A stretch of DNA of 64,000 bases from Bugulina stolonifera (lineage: Eukaryota; Bryozoa; Gymnolaemata; Cheilostomatida; Bugulidae): NCBI GenBank assembly GCA_935421135.1, contig OW285191.1:12899700-12963699 (forward strand). Direction: 5' to 3'. The notes beneath the pieces were generated by a model. It had not been told where the DNA came from, did not search any database, and saw only the letters and a list, made by a program, of their open reading frames with translations. The position numbers and the translations under genes are program-made. This document shows, in pieces, positions 25,501 to 37,559 of this stretch; position 1 is the stretch's first letter, and every line of letters begins with the position of its first letter.

Positions 25501-28500
25501 TCTACCTGGTTTTTTAAATTATCCCGCTTGTCTGCAAACTCCTTCCGTAGCTTCTCTTCTGCTTCCTTCATTTCCTGTTCTAACTCGTTCTTTACATTTT
25601 CTTGTTTACTACAATAGATGTAATGCATGTACAGCATATACCTAAGCCGCGATTTTAATAGAGTAATGCACTTGAAGAAAATGTAAATAGCAAATGAACA
25701 TATTTAAATAGACGACACGATGGTGGAATATAGTGTACTTTTTGTAGTCCAGCTCCAGTTTCCTTCTCTCTTCTGCAGTGTGATTATCCAGCTTATCTCG
25801 TATTTCTGCCCGAACCTTGTCAAGAGCAGAGGCTAATTCTTTCTCCTTCAATGAGCTGATGTCCTCCAGACTCTCTCTCAGTTCCGACACTCTACAAGGA
25901 ATAGATGAGTGTGTGAAATGACAGTGAAGGGATGGTTGATATCGCAATTCAACAAAAACTTGTAATTTTACAATCCATCTGTAAACTATAGTGTAACAGA
26001 AAGTCAAAACACAGGAATTAAGTTGTTCCATCACAGTTTAGGTTTAAATGCTGCGGGTCTCTGTCGAGCAACCATGTCACAGTCTTCTTAGACCAATGAA
26101 ATGAGTAAGTTTGCCAATAGAGTCACGTCGTTATTCTCAGGGCCTCTTCCTTGAGCCAATCATTAGTAAGAGAGACATGCATAGACATGCATAAACAGCT
26201 AACCTAACCTTCAAGATATCGAGCTGAATTCCAGTTCGAGCATAGGAGACCACTAATATAGAAGTATATTGCATATACTAGAATGTGTCTATGGCCTACC
26301 TATTCTCATTGTGCTGTTTCATGTTAGTAATCTGGGTATCATGCTGTTCCTTCAACTGCTGCCGTAACAATTCCAGCTCAGCATCATATTTATTCTGTAG
26401 CTCAGCTTTTTCCTTGCTCTGTTTAGCCTCCATTGTATTCTGTAGTGTTGATACCTCATCTCTATGCTTATCTTTTAGTCTAGACTCTTCTACAACCTTC
26501 TCTGCCTCAAGTTCTCTCTGTAAGAGATACAAGTTACTAGCCTAGTGACTCTATCTATATGAATATGCTACCCAGCAGAAACCAGTTACCAACATTACAT
26601 TACACTCCCTTTGATGAAAAGGTCAAGGTTGACCAAAGTTCAACCATTTTCTAAAGAACTGAAGTAAATCAAAATCTACAGTTTCATTTTAAAATAAATA
26701 AATAATTGCACCAAGTAACCAAAGGAGAAAGCAACTCCCAATTGCTTGTGGCTACTTGTATCTGCGACATTACTAAATAAATTCTTATGTAGACCAGCTG
26801 TAACAATATAACAGCCGATTTAGAATGATATATTATTATTATTAAAATAAATAGCCTTTACACTATGAGTATAATGTTAAATTGTAACCTAACACAAAAG
26901 GTATCACTATACAGGTGTATGCTATATACTAGTAACAATTATCAATACAGTGGCTGCCTACTGGAGTGACAGCTGCACATGCTACTGATAATACCCTAAC
27001 TAACGTATATAGTAAATACCTCAAAGTAAAATAAACAACCCATAACAATAACATAACTGTATAACAACATCAACTCCTGTTCAGCTAAATAGACCACAAA
27101 GTTAAAACAAAACCTCAAAACTTAAACAAAACAACTAAATTATATAATTAAAGTATTTGTGTTAGATTGTATTAGGCTTGGTTCACTGTACATAGTAACC
27201 TTTTAGGACCTAAATTCAAACCACAGCCTTTTGAATAAGAAAAAGTATCGGATACATTCCTTCCATGTTTACACCCATGTGGTTTTGTAGTGCAGATAAA
27301 CATACATGTTTCTATGTACCTTGTACACTATTCATAGGCGCTTGTAGAATAAAAACTCTAAATGTCAGTAGCTGGATGATATTTATGTGTAGAATTCCAG
27401 CAATGTTTGGGTTGTAAGGTAGGACAACTCAGACTATTCTAGAGTGTAGTATTGATAGAACCTCCCACTAGTCACATAGTGGCACAGAGGTCACTGGTAC
27501 ATAACAGACAGACACTTACCTGGAGTCTGCCGATCTCTGAGTCTTTCTCCTCCAGCAACTCTATCTTTGTATTCTCTATCTCATTCTCTAGCTTCTTCTT
27601 CAGCTCCGCTAGCTGTCTGTCATACTTCTCCTTCAATGCAGCTAGCTCCGCCTCCTCTCTCTGCATCAGATCTGCTTCCTGAGCAGCCAGAGCTGCTCTC
27701 GTCTCTGCTGCTTCAGCTACGGCTTTACGTCTCTTATCATCATCTGTCTCAATTATTGGTTCTACCAACAGTCCAGCTGCGAGAACATATCATATACATG
27801 TAGTATATTGTTATCAGTTAAATTTTACACCTTTAGTTCAGAGTCTACAATATAAGTTCTCTATAATGGCTCCCCCACAGTAGTCACATCTTGTCTCCCT
27901 TCATTAATTTTTAGATAGGAGGTCAAAAATCTGTCAATTAGCTTCGTTGAGTATTGGGAAGTTATCCCCTCACCACGATGAGAGACCCCACATGTATGAA
28001 GCCCAAGAACAAGTGCAGTCCAACGATTGAAGATATTTTTTCTGCTTCAATTTTGACAAAGAACAAAGGTTATCTCGTCTACCTTGACCTTACCAAAAAA
28101 AACAATGACTTCCCCTCCCTTTTCACCTCTCCTGACACTGACACTAGGTCAAACAAAATATATATGTTCATACAGTGTAATTACATCATGCAGAAAGTCA
28201 ATAAGTAAATACAGAGAGCATTCACCAACTTTTACCTCGTTGCTCTGATTCAGAACCTTCTAGAAGGTGAGAGTTCTCATCCAAGCTCTCTATAGGGTTG
28301 ATGTCTGCCAATATACTCCTCCTAACTGGAGACAAGTCTCCGTCTGTCGTAGGGATCTCACTCGTATCTGCTGCCGTACTCTCGTCTATACTCTTAAATA
28401 CAGGAGCTGTAGCCTTAGTTCCACCACCTACGAGTGAACTGGTAGCCCTAGGTCCACCAGCTAGCAGATCGGTGGCCCGTGCCCCACCAAGCAGAGAAGG

Positions 28501-31500
28501 TGTAGATGTGGTCTTGGCAGCTGGTATGTCGGGCTACAAGTGAACAGCATCCAGTAAGAGGTAAGCGAGAGTGATACTAACTTGACTAATTTAATTATAT
28601 TTTTAGTAAACCAACAGTTGTTATTAAATAACTATATGGTCATATGCATGAATTCCTTCTTGGGGGAAAAAGCCAATATACTTGACAGAGATGTGAAGCA
28701 AAGTTAGTTATAGACTGTACATTCCTGTTTATATGTTTATATCTCAGTGTGCATATGTTAGGCTTGATCCGATTGCTCTCCAAGGAGACAGAGTAGATAT
28801 TACTACTGGCAGGTATAATACTAATGAAGTTATTTGTAACTAATAAAAGTTTCAGTCAAATATTGGTGTTAGCTTCTCTACCAGAGTAACTCAATGCATA
28901 TAATACACATGTATGTATTAATACAGTATACACTTTGACATGTGTATTAAGTCTATTTGTTTAAGATAAAGATAAGCTAGTCAATCCATGAATACAGTGT
29001 TTGTAACAATCTAACACATGCTACCTAACAGCTATAATTCCCATAAGTACCTTGACACATATTATGCACAGTTCTTTAATATGGCAACATAATCCACTCC
29101 CTACAGCTATAGACCTACATGCATTATACACAACATGTCCATTTACCTTGCAATATTTTATGTGCAGTGCAGTACACTCTACCTGTAAATATGAACCTGG
29201 TTGTGTCTAGACTATGTATACATTGAATCAGACCTGGCAGCCTTGTAAGGTTTTCGTATTCCATCTTAGCAGTGAATTACTACCAGCATTTATACATCAG
29301 GGAGAGGGACTCCGCCCAACCTCAAGACCGACACATGTGCCAGTGAGAACTTGGTTTCACATTCTTTACCAACACATTGTTCTATTAACTAATTCAGATC
29401 CAACACATGCGGTTATGGAGAGAGTTATGGAGAGGGTTACCTTAGGCTGGCTGCTCTTGAGGAACCGGCTGACTGGTTTAGGTGGTTCATTCCTCGGAGT
29501 AGACTGATATGAGTCATAACTTTCTCTGATGTCTAGATCGGTACTGGCTCCGACAAGCACAGCAGGTTCTAGTTGGTCTATATCCCTTAGTCCATACTTG
29601 ATAAGGTCCGTTGTGTTGTCTAGCGTATCGGTCTGTATTTGTATGGTAAGACAATTTGGCGATAACACGTCATGAAGATGGCTATATTATGATGTAATAA
29701 GCCGTGTGTTAAAATAGTTTAACTCAATAATGCTTGCATGTGAACCAAGATACTAACAAAGCATCGTCACCTTACAAAATGAAGGTATTTTGACGAATGA
29801 AGCAGTGAACATGAATTAGAACACAGAAGGAAAGTTGAATATCTACAAGATGGACAGGCGTCAGCGTCTTCTTATAACTGAAAAGGTACAGTTTACTAAT
29901 TCGTCAGCTAGGAAGGCTTGGACTAAGATCTTACCTTATTGGCTGTAGCACTGGCTGTGTATAGCTCCAGTCCTGAAGAGTCATACTCATGAGATGCCCC
30001 CTGGAAACTACAATACAGTTTACATGCAATGTAGGGGTAATGAGTGATTCTAGAACACAGGCTATTGTACATGTAGATCAATACCATATCTCACTACTGC
30101 TCAACTTTGTCAAGAGATGATCAAATGGCACATGCTCCATGATGTAGAAATGAGCCAATACAGTTTCTAGTTTTTGACAATTTAAAGTTGTCATCACCCA
30201 TAATTAGTTATACACTGTTGGATATCACATAAACCTAGTAACTAATTTTACAGCCATTGGTTATTTTTTAGTAGTAGAAGTACTGGCTATGATATGCCGA
30301 CAAAAATACACAAAATTCCTTTCTAAATAAAACATGTATGGCCAATTTCGATATAATATTGAATGCCTTTACCACAGTAATTCTCCACCTTACAATTTAT
30401 TATTGCCTATCATCATCTGTACTGTTGTTATTATACCAATAGTGAACAATGAAATAAACAGCCTGATGAAGTAGACGACATGTTAATAGAATACCATACA
30501 ATACTAGGTGTCTCTTACTTGTATTACCGTTACAGTACTTGAGATGTTACTAGGCTGTCACCATGAGTAAGACATACTGAGGCTACCAGTGAATATATAA
30601 ATGCCTACTAGACTTACTTCATGCTGCTGGTACCGTCTAGATTCGTAGTTGTTTCCTCTTCACTAGCTGACATGGACAACATCTGCACATTACCAAATGC
30701 CTCATTACCCTTACTCATTAAAGGCATGCTACCTCCTTTCAGAGCCTAAACAAAATTGCTACTGTGTGTTACTTTGTGCAAGATATCCATTGAGTATAAC
30801 AGCATGTTGTATACTGTGAACATATACATTTTCACTAAATAATCCAAACTTCCAACACACAGAGCAAGTTATCATGATTATCTGTCTATATAGCAGACTT
30901 ACAGCTGGTGTATTTTTCAGCAGACTAGGTTTCTGTGCTCCTGGAGGCATACTGCCGAGTGGCTTGAGGGGAGCTAGTCCACCAGGAGAGAGCCCACCAC
31001 TTGACTTCAAAGGAGCTGTGAATAATTAAAATAAAATAAAAATATATGTATGGACTAAATTTAAGATTCAGTTGCTATGTAATATGCTTCTATAGCAAAC
31101 CTAATTGCAGATGACAGAAAATCTACATGTAGGTCTATACTGTAAGTGCATATTGCCATATCAAAACATCTTGGCTTTCACAAGCACTTGGTAAGTTCTG
31201 GTAGCATACACAAGTACAATCCTATTATAGAATATACCCACCTAAAGTACCGCTACCAGCTAGTTCTGAATTATTGCCACTGCTGTTCTTTTTCTTTTTA
31301 CCTTCGCCCTTCTTTTTCTTCTTTCCTGCAGCTGCTGGTTTGGGAGTTGTGGCAGCAGGTGCTGAAGGTAAAAGGAATTACATGACGTCATCCTAACCCC
31401 CAACAATAGTAGCCTATGGTTTATTATTTCTAATTAAAACATCAAAAGAAACCATTATTCTATTATTGGCGCAAAGCAGAAATTATTATCATGAAACTGG

Positions 31501-33241
31501 TAGCAATAATACAAAGATATAGATTAAAATATATTAAATCAATTCAATATTAATCCTATTAGATCATAACCACTATATTGATCAGTCAGTTATGCTATAT
31601 GATAAGCTGTCCACACTATAATCATTACCTTCTTTCCGCTGTCGAGCTTCTATAACCATGTTCTTATAATAATCATCACATGGGTGGTCCCATGTACTTG
31701 TACCATTCTTAAAGTTGAAGTAATATATATCCCCTAAAGTACACACAGCACATATTATTATGCAAACACATTAGCATATATAATCTATACACCAGAATGT
31801 TTGCTGACTAATAGAAACAGCCGTGGAGTAAAAGAAGAACTAGCATTGAAAGTAGCCTCTCATTGACAGCCTTATTAACATCCTGCAGAAGAAATGGTTT
31901 GATCATACAACTGTATTCCATTCATACTAATAATTTTGACGATTTTTACTAACCGTTAGTATCTTGGACAGGCTTCCAATCTTTTGGTAGGGGCGCATTC
32001 ACACCTTCCCTTGCTATGTACATAAATTCCTGATCCCTTACAGGATCTAGGCCTATTAGATTTGCATACTCGGCTATTTCTGTATAAGAATAAATGACAT
32101 TATGCAGAATAATAGCTGGTAATATTATATCACTACACTGTTAGATTTCACCTTAAGTTTCAGTTTGTTTATTCCATAACTGCGACTGATTCATTTTATA
32201 ATTATTGTATTTCATCATTGTTACAGATTGTTATGTAATCTTTTGGCTATAATTATGTACTTTTAAGCTGAGCTTGTGAAATGTGCCCATCAGAGCACTA
32301 GTATTCATTCACTTGCACTCTAGATGTTCAATAAATACGGTCACCAATGTCAAGACAATTGTTATTTACCAACCTGAGCCATTGAGCGTTTTGCAAACGC
32401 CAAGGCATAATTAGGTATCTTTGGTTGCATTAATTAGTGGAACCCTTGCATACAAGTGCAGAGCATTGTTCTAGCATTGTTTTTACATGAATGAGTTGAA
32501 TATAAAGACATATGAACAGATAACCCGCTTACTCCCAAATCAAGACATTCCGACACTGCAACACTGATTTTACTTCTATCCTGGACTCGGCATCACTAGA
32601 CGTACTGATAAATATATTAGTCAGTATTGGCAAATAGTGGACTCCCAAGGCAGGTTGTGGAATAGAGCTTCTGGTACGCCTTGCATGTAGGAGTACATCG
32701 GGCCAAAAGAGACAGAAGTACCTTACATAAATTCCTAACTTCATAACAACTTCTCTGATAACTACAAGGGCATCCCGGCATATTAATTATCATCACACCA
32801 GCTTTTCTATGTGTTACAGCTGGAGAACTGCTCATCACACTGAGTAGCATTCAGTACTCGGGTGAAGCAATCATTGATACCCGTGGAGATATAGACATCC
32901 ATGTAATCAGTAGAAGAGAAAAATCAATCATGAATAACCTTATATATATTTTTTTAAAAAAAAGTGGTGCCACCTACATCTTTATCACGATGAGATGTTA
33001 GATTCAAACTTAAAAGCCATGATTTTGGTAGCAGTATAAGTTCGACTTGAACTTCATCATTGATGTTAGTCAGAGCAAGGAGTCAGAGTGAGTTTGTTTC
33101 GCAATCTGAATCTCTTATTTTGAATTTTAATTTTATGTAGGACCTAAATAAGTTTAAGCTGGCCCTGGCTGCTTAGTTACCTTCTTCAGTTGGTTCATAA
33201 TTTTCGTCATAATCCTCTTCTAAAATAACTTGGTTACTCAT
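19522..33241 (-). CDS. CEP164: Centrosomal protein CEP164 (distal appendage protein)
   Basis: CEP164 sits on distal appendages of the mother centriole and is needed for ciliogenesis. Exons (minus): 33181-33241, 31954-32079, 31629-31733, 31242-31361, 30903-31015, 30618-30745, 29935-30007, 29441-29632, 28236-28533, 27520-27776, 26300-26517, 25739-25891, 25506-25608, 25133-25312, 23503-23705, 23249-23406, 22727-22902, 22350-22555, 21960-22116, 21495-21658, 20717-20972, 20031-20211, 19522-19718. Phases join to 1274 aa (human about 1460). The N-terminus [13 protein letters not shown] matches the family's acidic start. A WW domain spans about residues 49-80 ([22 protein letters not shown]), followed by a Lys-rich run ([13 protein letters not shown]) as in vertebrate CEP164. 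Residues about 405-888 are Glu/Lys/Leu-rich coiled coil. Exon 9 has three imperfect 10-residue repeats. The tail ends [10 protein letters not shown]. The acceptor of exon 19 is ambiguous by 3 nt. Confidence 0.93.
24289..24526. mobile_element. TA-flanked MITE, 238 bp
   Basis: The ends are CCCCAAAAGTAG and its exact inverted copy CTACTTTTGGGG, each bordered by TA. The left end continues AAATATC, similar to the left end of the 12159-12674 element. It has no coding capacity and lies in an intron of CEP164. Confidence 0.6.
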
Positions 33242-33718
33242 ATTTCAAACCTTTAGTCATAATAGAATAAAGAATATTATAATAATAATTGGATGTCTCG
33301 TATCGTGGAAGCTCACAGTTTGTCAAAGTGAAACCTTGTTGTTAGACGCCGAATTGCATTCTGGGAGGTTGAAACGAAAATACGGATACGGAAATCCACA
33401 TTGTTTCAAGGACACTGTGTCAAGCAGAATAATAGCGGTTTGAGTCACTCCATAACCACCTAGTAGACTGCATGTGGTATTCAAATTTATACCCAGAGGT
33501 GGCGTGGGAATCCAACTATATACTGTAACACTTTTTTTCCCATTCATTTACAAATATTTAACGGTAAAAACAGACAATCAGTCGATCACCACGCAATACT
33601 TCTAACAATTTGGTGAAATCAAAACAGAAATAATAGTGACAAAATTAATTTATCACAGCATCATATATTTGTATTATATCATTTACGCCATTAAATGAAG
33701 TAAAAATTTAATTAGAGA
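33242..33718. promoter_or_regulatory. Putative bidirectional promoter region, CEP164 / SAE1
   Basis: The start codons of CEP164 (minus, 33241) and SAE1 (plus, 33719) face away from each other with 477 bp between them. Both 5' UTRs and both core promoters must lie here unless a UTR intron extends further. No clear TATA box was assigned to either gene. Promoter function is inferred from layout only. Confidence 0.5.
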
Positions 33719-36700
33719 ATGTCCTCTCAAGTTATTACAGAAGATGAAGCAGCTCTGTATGACAGACAGATACGTTTATGGGGACTTGATGCTCAGAAAA
33801 GGTTAGTTGACGATTGTGGTATCTTGCGGTCACGCTGGTTGATTAGTTATCTTTTACTTGATCATGATGCTCTAAAATTCACATCGATGTTCTCTGAATG
33901 TTATGTAGTCTAAGTATTAGTGTAGTATAGTCATGTGAAACTATATATACATTGTATAAAAGGGTCTAGTCTAGTATAATCTGAAGCATTTCAATTAACT
34001 TTAGAATGAGGGCGTCTGATGTGCTCATCATTGGAGTGAATGGCTTAACAGGAGAAGTTATGAAAAACATTGTTCTGGCTGGTATAAACTCTCTCACGAT
34101 ACTCGATGATAGCGAGGTAGCCTATCTGATTTAATTTTAGTTCCATTGCTACGGTATATAGGCCTACAATAAATAAGAACAAAATTTTAAATTGTGTTAT
34201 GTAGGCCTACATATGTGCATAGCTCCAATCATGGTTATTGCTGGCATTGTCACGTTCCTTTTTTTCTCACTTTCTTGCTGTGTAGCTCCTTTGGTTCTCC
34301 TTTTAAGTTTCTGTGCAACAGCATAAAGAACATGCAAAGTTGTCAATATGAGAAACAAAAACATGATGCTGAGATTTATAACATGTGCGCTATGTTATAT
34401 TGTGCATTAAATAAAGTTATAGCCTATTATAATATATAGTCCTAGGCTACATAAATTTTGATGTTTTTTTGTAACTTCAGGTATTGAGTTTGTTAGCCCC
34501 ATTATTGACTCTACTCTATTCAGCTAAAGTTCTATTAACACGATGGTGTTGTCTGATAATACTCATTCTGTATACGTTTAGGTCACTGATGATCACCTCA
34601 GTGCCATGTTTGTGGTCAATTGTGAACACCTCGGGCAGAAGGTAATTATCATACCATGGTTATATGTTGTGTCTTGGCAACTCATGGCTACTAATTCCAT
34701 GACATGCAGGTAGCTCAAGCTAAAATTGATACACAACTTGTGCTTCAATTAGAGTACTGTAAAAGTTATTATCTGGTTTTCAGATGAAGCATTGTAGATA
34801 CCTCAGTAGTCATTGTGTATATAATCACTGTTTAATTGGCTTCAGCCATCTTTCCTCCATTTTTTTTTTATTGAACCAGCCTAAATACCTGTTTGTGAAG
34901 TAATTATCTTTGACAATTGTATTACAATCTCTGATATGTAGTGTAACCTAAAAACAGTTCATGTGTTGCTAGGTAGCCGAAGCCTCCCTAGAGGCAATCA
35001 GAAAGTTGAACCCTCTGGTCAAGGTCACGGCCGATGTATCAAAAGCCAAGGATAAAGAAAGTGATTTCTACAAGCAGTTCCACATAGTGTGTATGTCCAG
35101 CACAAATATGGAGGAGATAGCGCGTGTCAATGATATATGTCGGGATAACAATGTTAAGTTCTTCTCTGGTTCTGTGTTTGGTTTCTATGGTTACATGTTC
35201 TCTGACCTTGGCCTTCACGAATACGCAGAGTAAGTTTACACACATATTATGCTGTTGGATGCTGAATGGTATTTGTGTACTAATAATAATCTCATCTTCA
35301 GGGGCTTACTTACATGTCGTAGTGTATGTATATCTTCATATATGAAAAGTTGAGGTAGATACCATGGTATGTACCTAAATTCTCAGAGCTTCTCCTGGTT
35401 ACATCTAGTGAGGAATTTTTCATCATTTGCATGTATGAATGACTGGTTGCTATTAGTAGGTAGCTGAATCGTCATCACATGCCAAATCACAGCTGATGTA
35501 TTTGATGTCATGGAGTGACTCTTTGCACCTAGATTTGTGTATGCTATGGATTGTGGATCACTTATTTCGTACTGTAATATATCTGTATTACATGTGGTAT
35601 CGTTGTGCATGTGACACTATACCTACATGTAATTGCAGGGAGGTGAAAGTAGCCAAGTCCGAGTCATCAAATGGACCCTCGGCAGCCAAACAACCTCGGA
35701 TAGAGCCCACCTCAGCTAAACCTGAGATGGAGACGGTGACAGTCAGAAAGTCATGTCAGTTCGAGCGTTTCAAATCAACTCTTGATGTTGATTGGTCGGT
35801 TCTCTCTGCTAAACAGCTGAAGAAAGTATCTCATATGTATTTCATTATTAGATGTAAGTGGAATAACTTTACTCGTATGACAGCCGTAGGTGACTCAATA
35901 ACTGGTATATGGTGAACCATTTCTTCTTACTGACTTGCAGTTGGTATAGCCTACATATTATGTGTATCTCTGCTACAATTCTATCCGCACATTATATGTT
36001 TCCATGTCACATATCAGCCTACATATTGATTTAACTCCATTTTATCGATGTGTCTGCTTCTTTAGCTCTGCTGGAATTTGCAACAAAATCTGGACACAAG
36101 CCAAAACTTGCAGACATCAGTGATGTAGTAAATCAATGTAACCAAACAATGACTAACCTCAAACTGGAGCCTTCACTACTGACAGATAAATTCACTGCCA
36201 GGTTAGTAGCACACTGCGTTCATTTATTGTAACCTTATGTACTTACAAATCAAAAGTATTTTCGTTGTGATCTTCATTATTAGTACCTCATCTACTCAAG
36301 TCTGGATAATCAATCAATGCTTTATTTGCACTGTACACACCACGTGCTGTGTTTACTTGTAGCATGGCCTGTGGTCCTGAGATGAGTCCTGTATGTGCTG
36401 TGGTTGGGGGCGTCCTGGGACAAGAAATCCTCAAGGTGAGCTAAAATGCCAAACGTTCCGACAGCGAGTCTGTGGAAACATGATGGAATCACTCTGTAAT
36501 TATTCAAGTATTATTTGTAATACTTGAGTGTAACATTTGGAATGCTACATATAGCGCATAACTATCTAGTACATGCACAAAGTAATAATGCCTACTGCGC
36601 AGTATGCTGTCGATTCTGAACAGAATTGGTGTATACTGTTAACCTGTCTATAAGTCCAAAATCTCAGTCGAAGTTCAATTCCCAACCATCAGCCAAAGTC

Positions 36701-36997
36701 CAATGCATGTGTTGATGTGTGGTCTGTAATAATAAGTCGCAGGTCAATGGCTCTTTAGTTCCGCTACCACTGACAAATTCTTAGGCCAGTTGTACAGGTC
36801 TTTGTTCACTATTGGGCACTTGAATAACTGTCAATGTTATTCTATTCCGATAGGCCGTGTCACAGAAGGATGCTCCTCATAATAACCACTTCCTGTTTGA
36901 CCCAGAGACTAATGCAGGTATAGTCGAGTGCATCCACAGCACAGCTTTCCTACCTCCAGCTAAAGAGACTATGGTAGTGGAAGAGGTTATTCTATGA
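33719..36997 (+). CDS. SAE1: SUMO-activating enzyme subunit 1 (SAE1/AOS1)
   Basis: SAE1 pairs with UBA2 to form the E1 that adenylates SUMO; the catalytic cysteine is in UBA2. Exons: 33719-33801, 34005-34116, 34582-34641, 34973-35229, 35639-35853, 36066-36201, 36363-36435, 36854-36997. Phases join to 359 aa (human 346). Diagnostic stretches are EAALYDRQIRLWGLDAQKR at the N-terminus, a Rossmann-like ADP-binding segment VLIIGVNGLTGEVMKN followed by LTILDD, the FFSGSVFGFYGYMFSDLG region, and the C-terminal ACGPEMSPVCAVVGGVLGQE and HNNHFLFDPE. Exon 5 ends at GTAAGTGG after TATTTCATTATTAGAT; this donor restores the family's YF..LL.F core, whereas an earlier GT at 35826 would break the frame. It lacks an E1 catalytic cysteine domain, as expected for this subunit. 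Confidence 0.95.
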
Positions 36998-37559
36998 AAC
37001 TGCTACTATGTAATGTAGTGTAATGTAATATATACATAATATGGATGTACCAGAGTGTAAAAAAGTTATTCGCATTTATAGTGCATTGTATCTATATTAT
37101 ACTTGTATGTTATTATGTTTATGTTTTTTTTTACAGTCATGCGCAAGTGTTACATTATTAATGTACTCAATGTCTATTATTACAGAGTCAACTATTTGTA
37201 AATTATGTAAATACTGTTACAAGAGTAAAATATATCCACACCATGTCCTCCAATGAATCTTGGTATAATGTTTGATTTTATTTTGTAAAATAGATTTATT
37301 GGCAGGACGCAATGAAGACAGTATCAAACACAACTTCCATACTCTTATAAATGTATGTAGTGAAAAATCTGTCTAAGACTTTATCCATCAGCCAAACTAT
37401 TTTATATGGAAAAATATAACACAGTTCTAGCGTCATATGTTAGCTTAGACTACCCTCCACACTCAGTGTGATCGATACCAGATACACTGTCCCATTACAT
37501 ACGCTAAAGCTAATAATAATAATGACACATGAATACATATGATACATATTAGACTGCTA
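36998..37559. other. Convergent 3' spacer between SAE1 and peroxidase
   Basis: The two genes converge here, so the 560 bp should hold both 3' UTRs. It is AT-rich, with a T-rich tract near 37120. No further gene was seen. Confidence 0.5.

Noticed and set aside
35826..35826. Earlier donor (GTATCT) for SAE1 exon 5
   Set aside because: It would join exon 6 out of frame; the later GTAAGTGG at 35854 restores both the frame and the conserved core.
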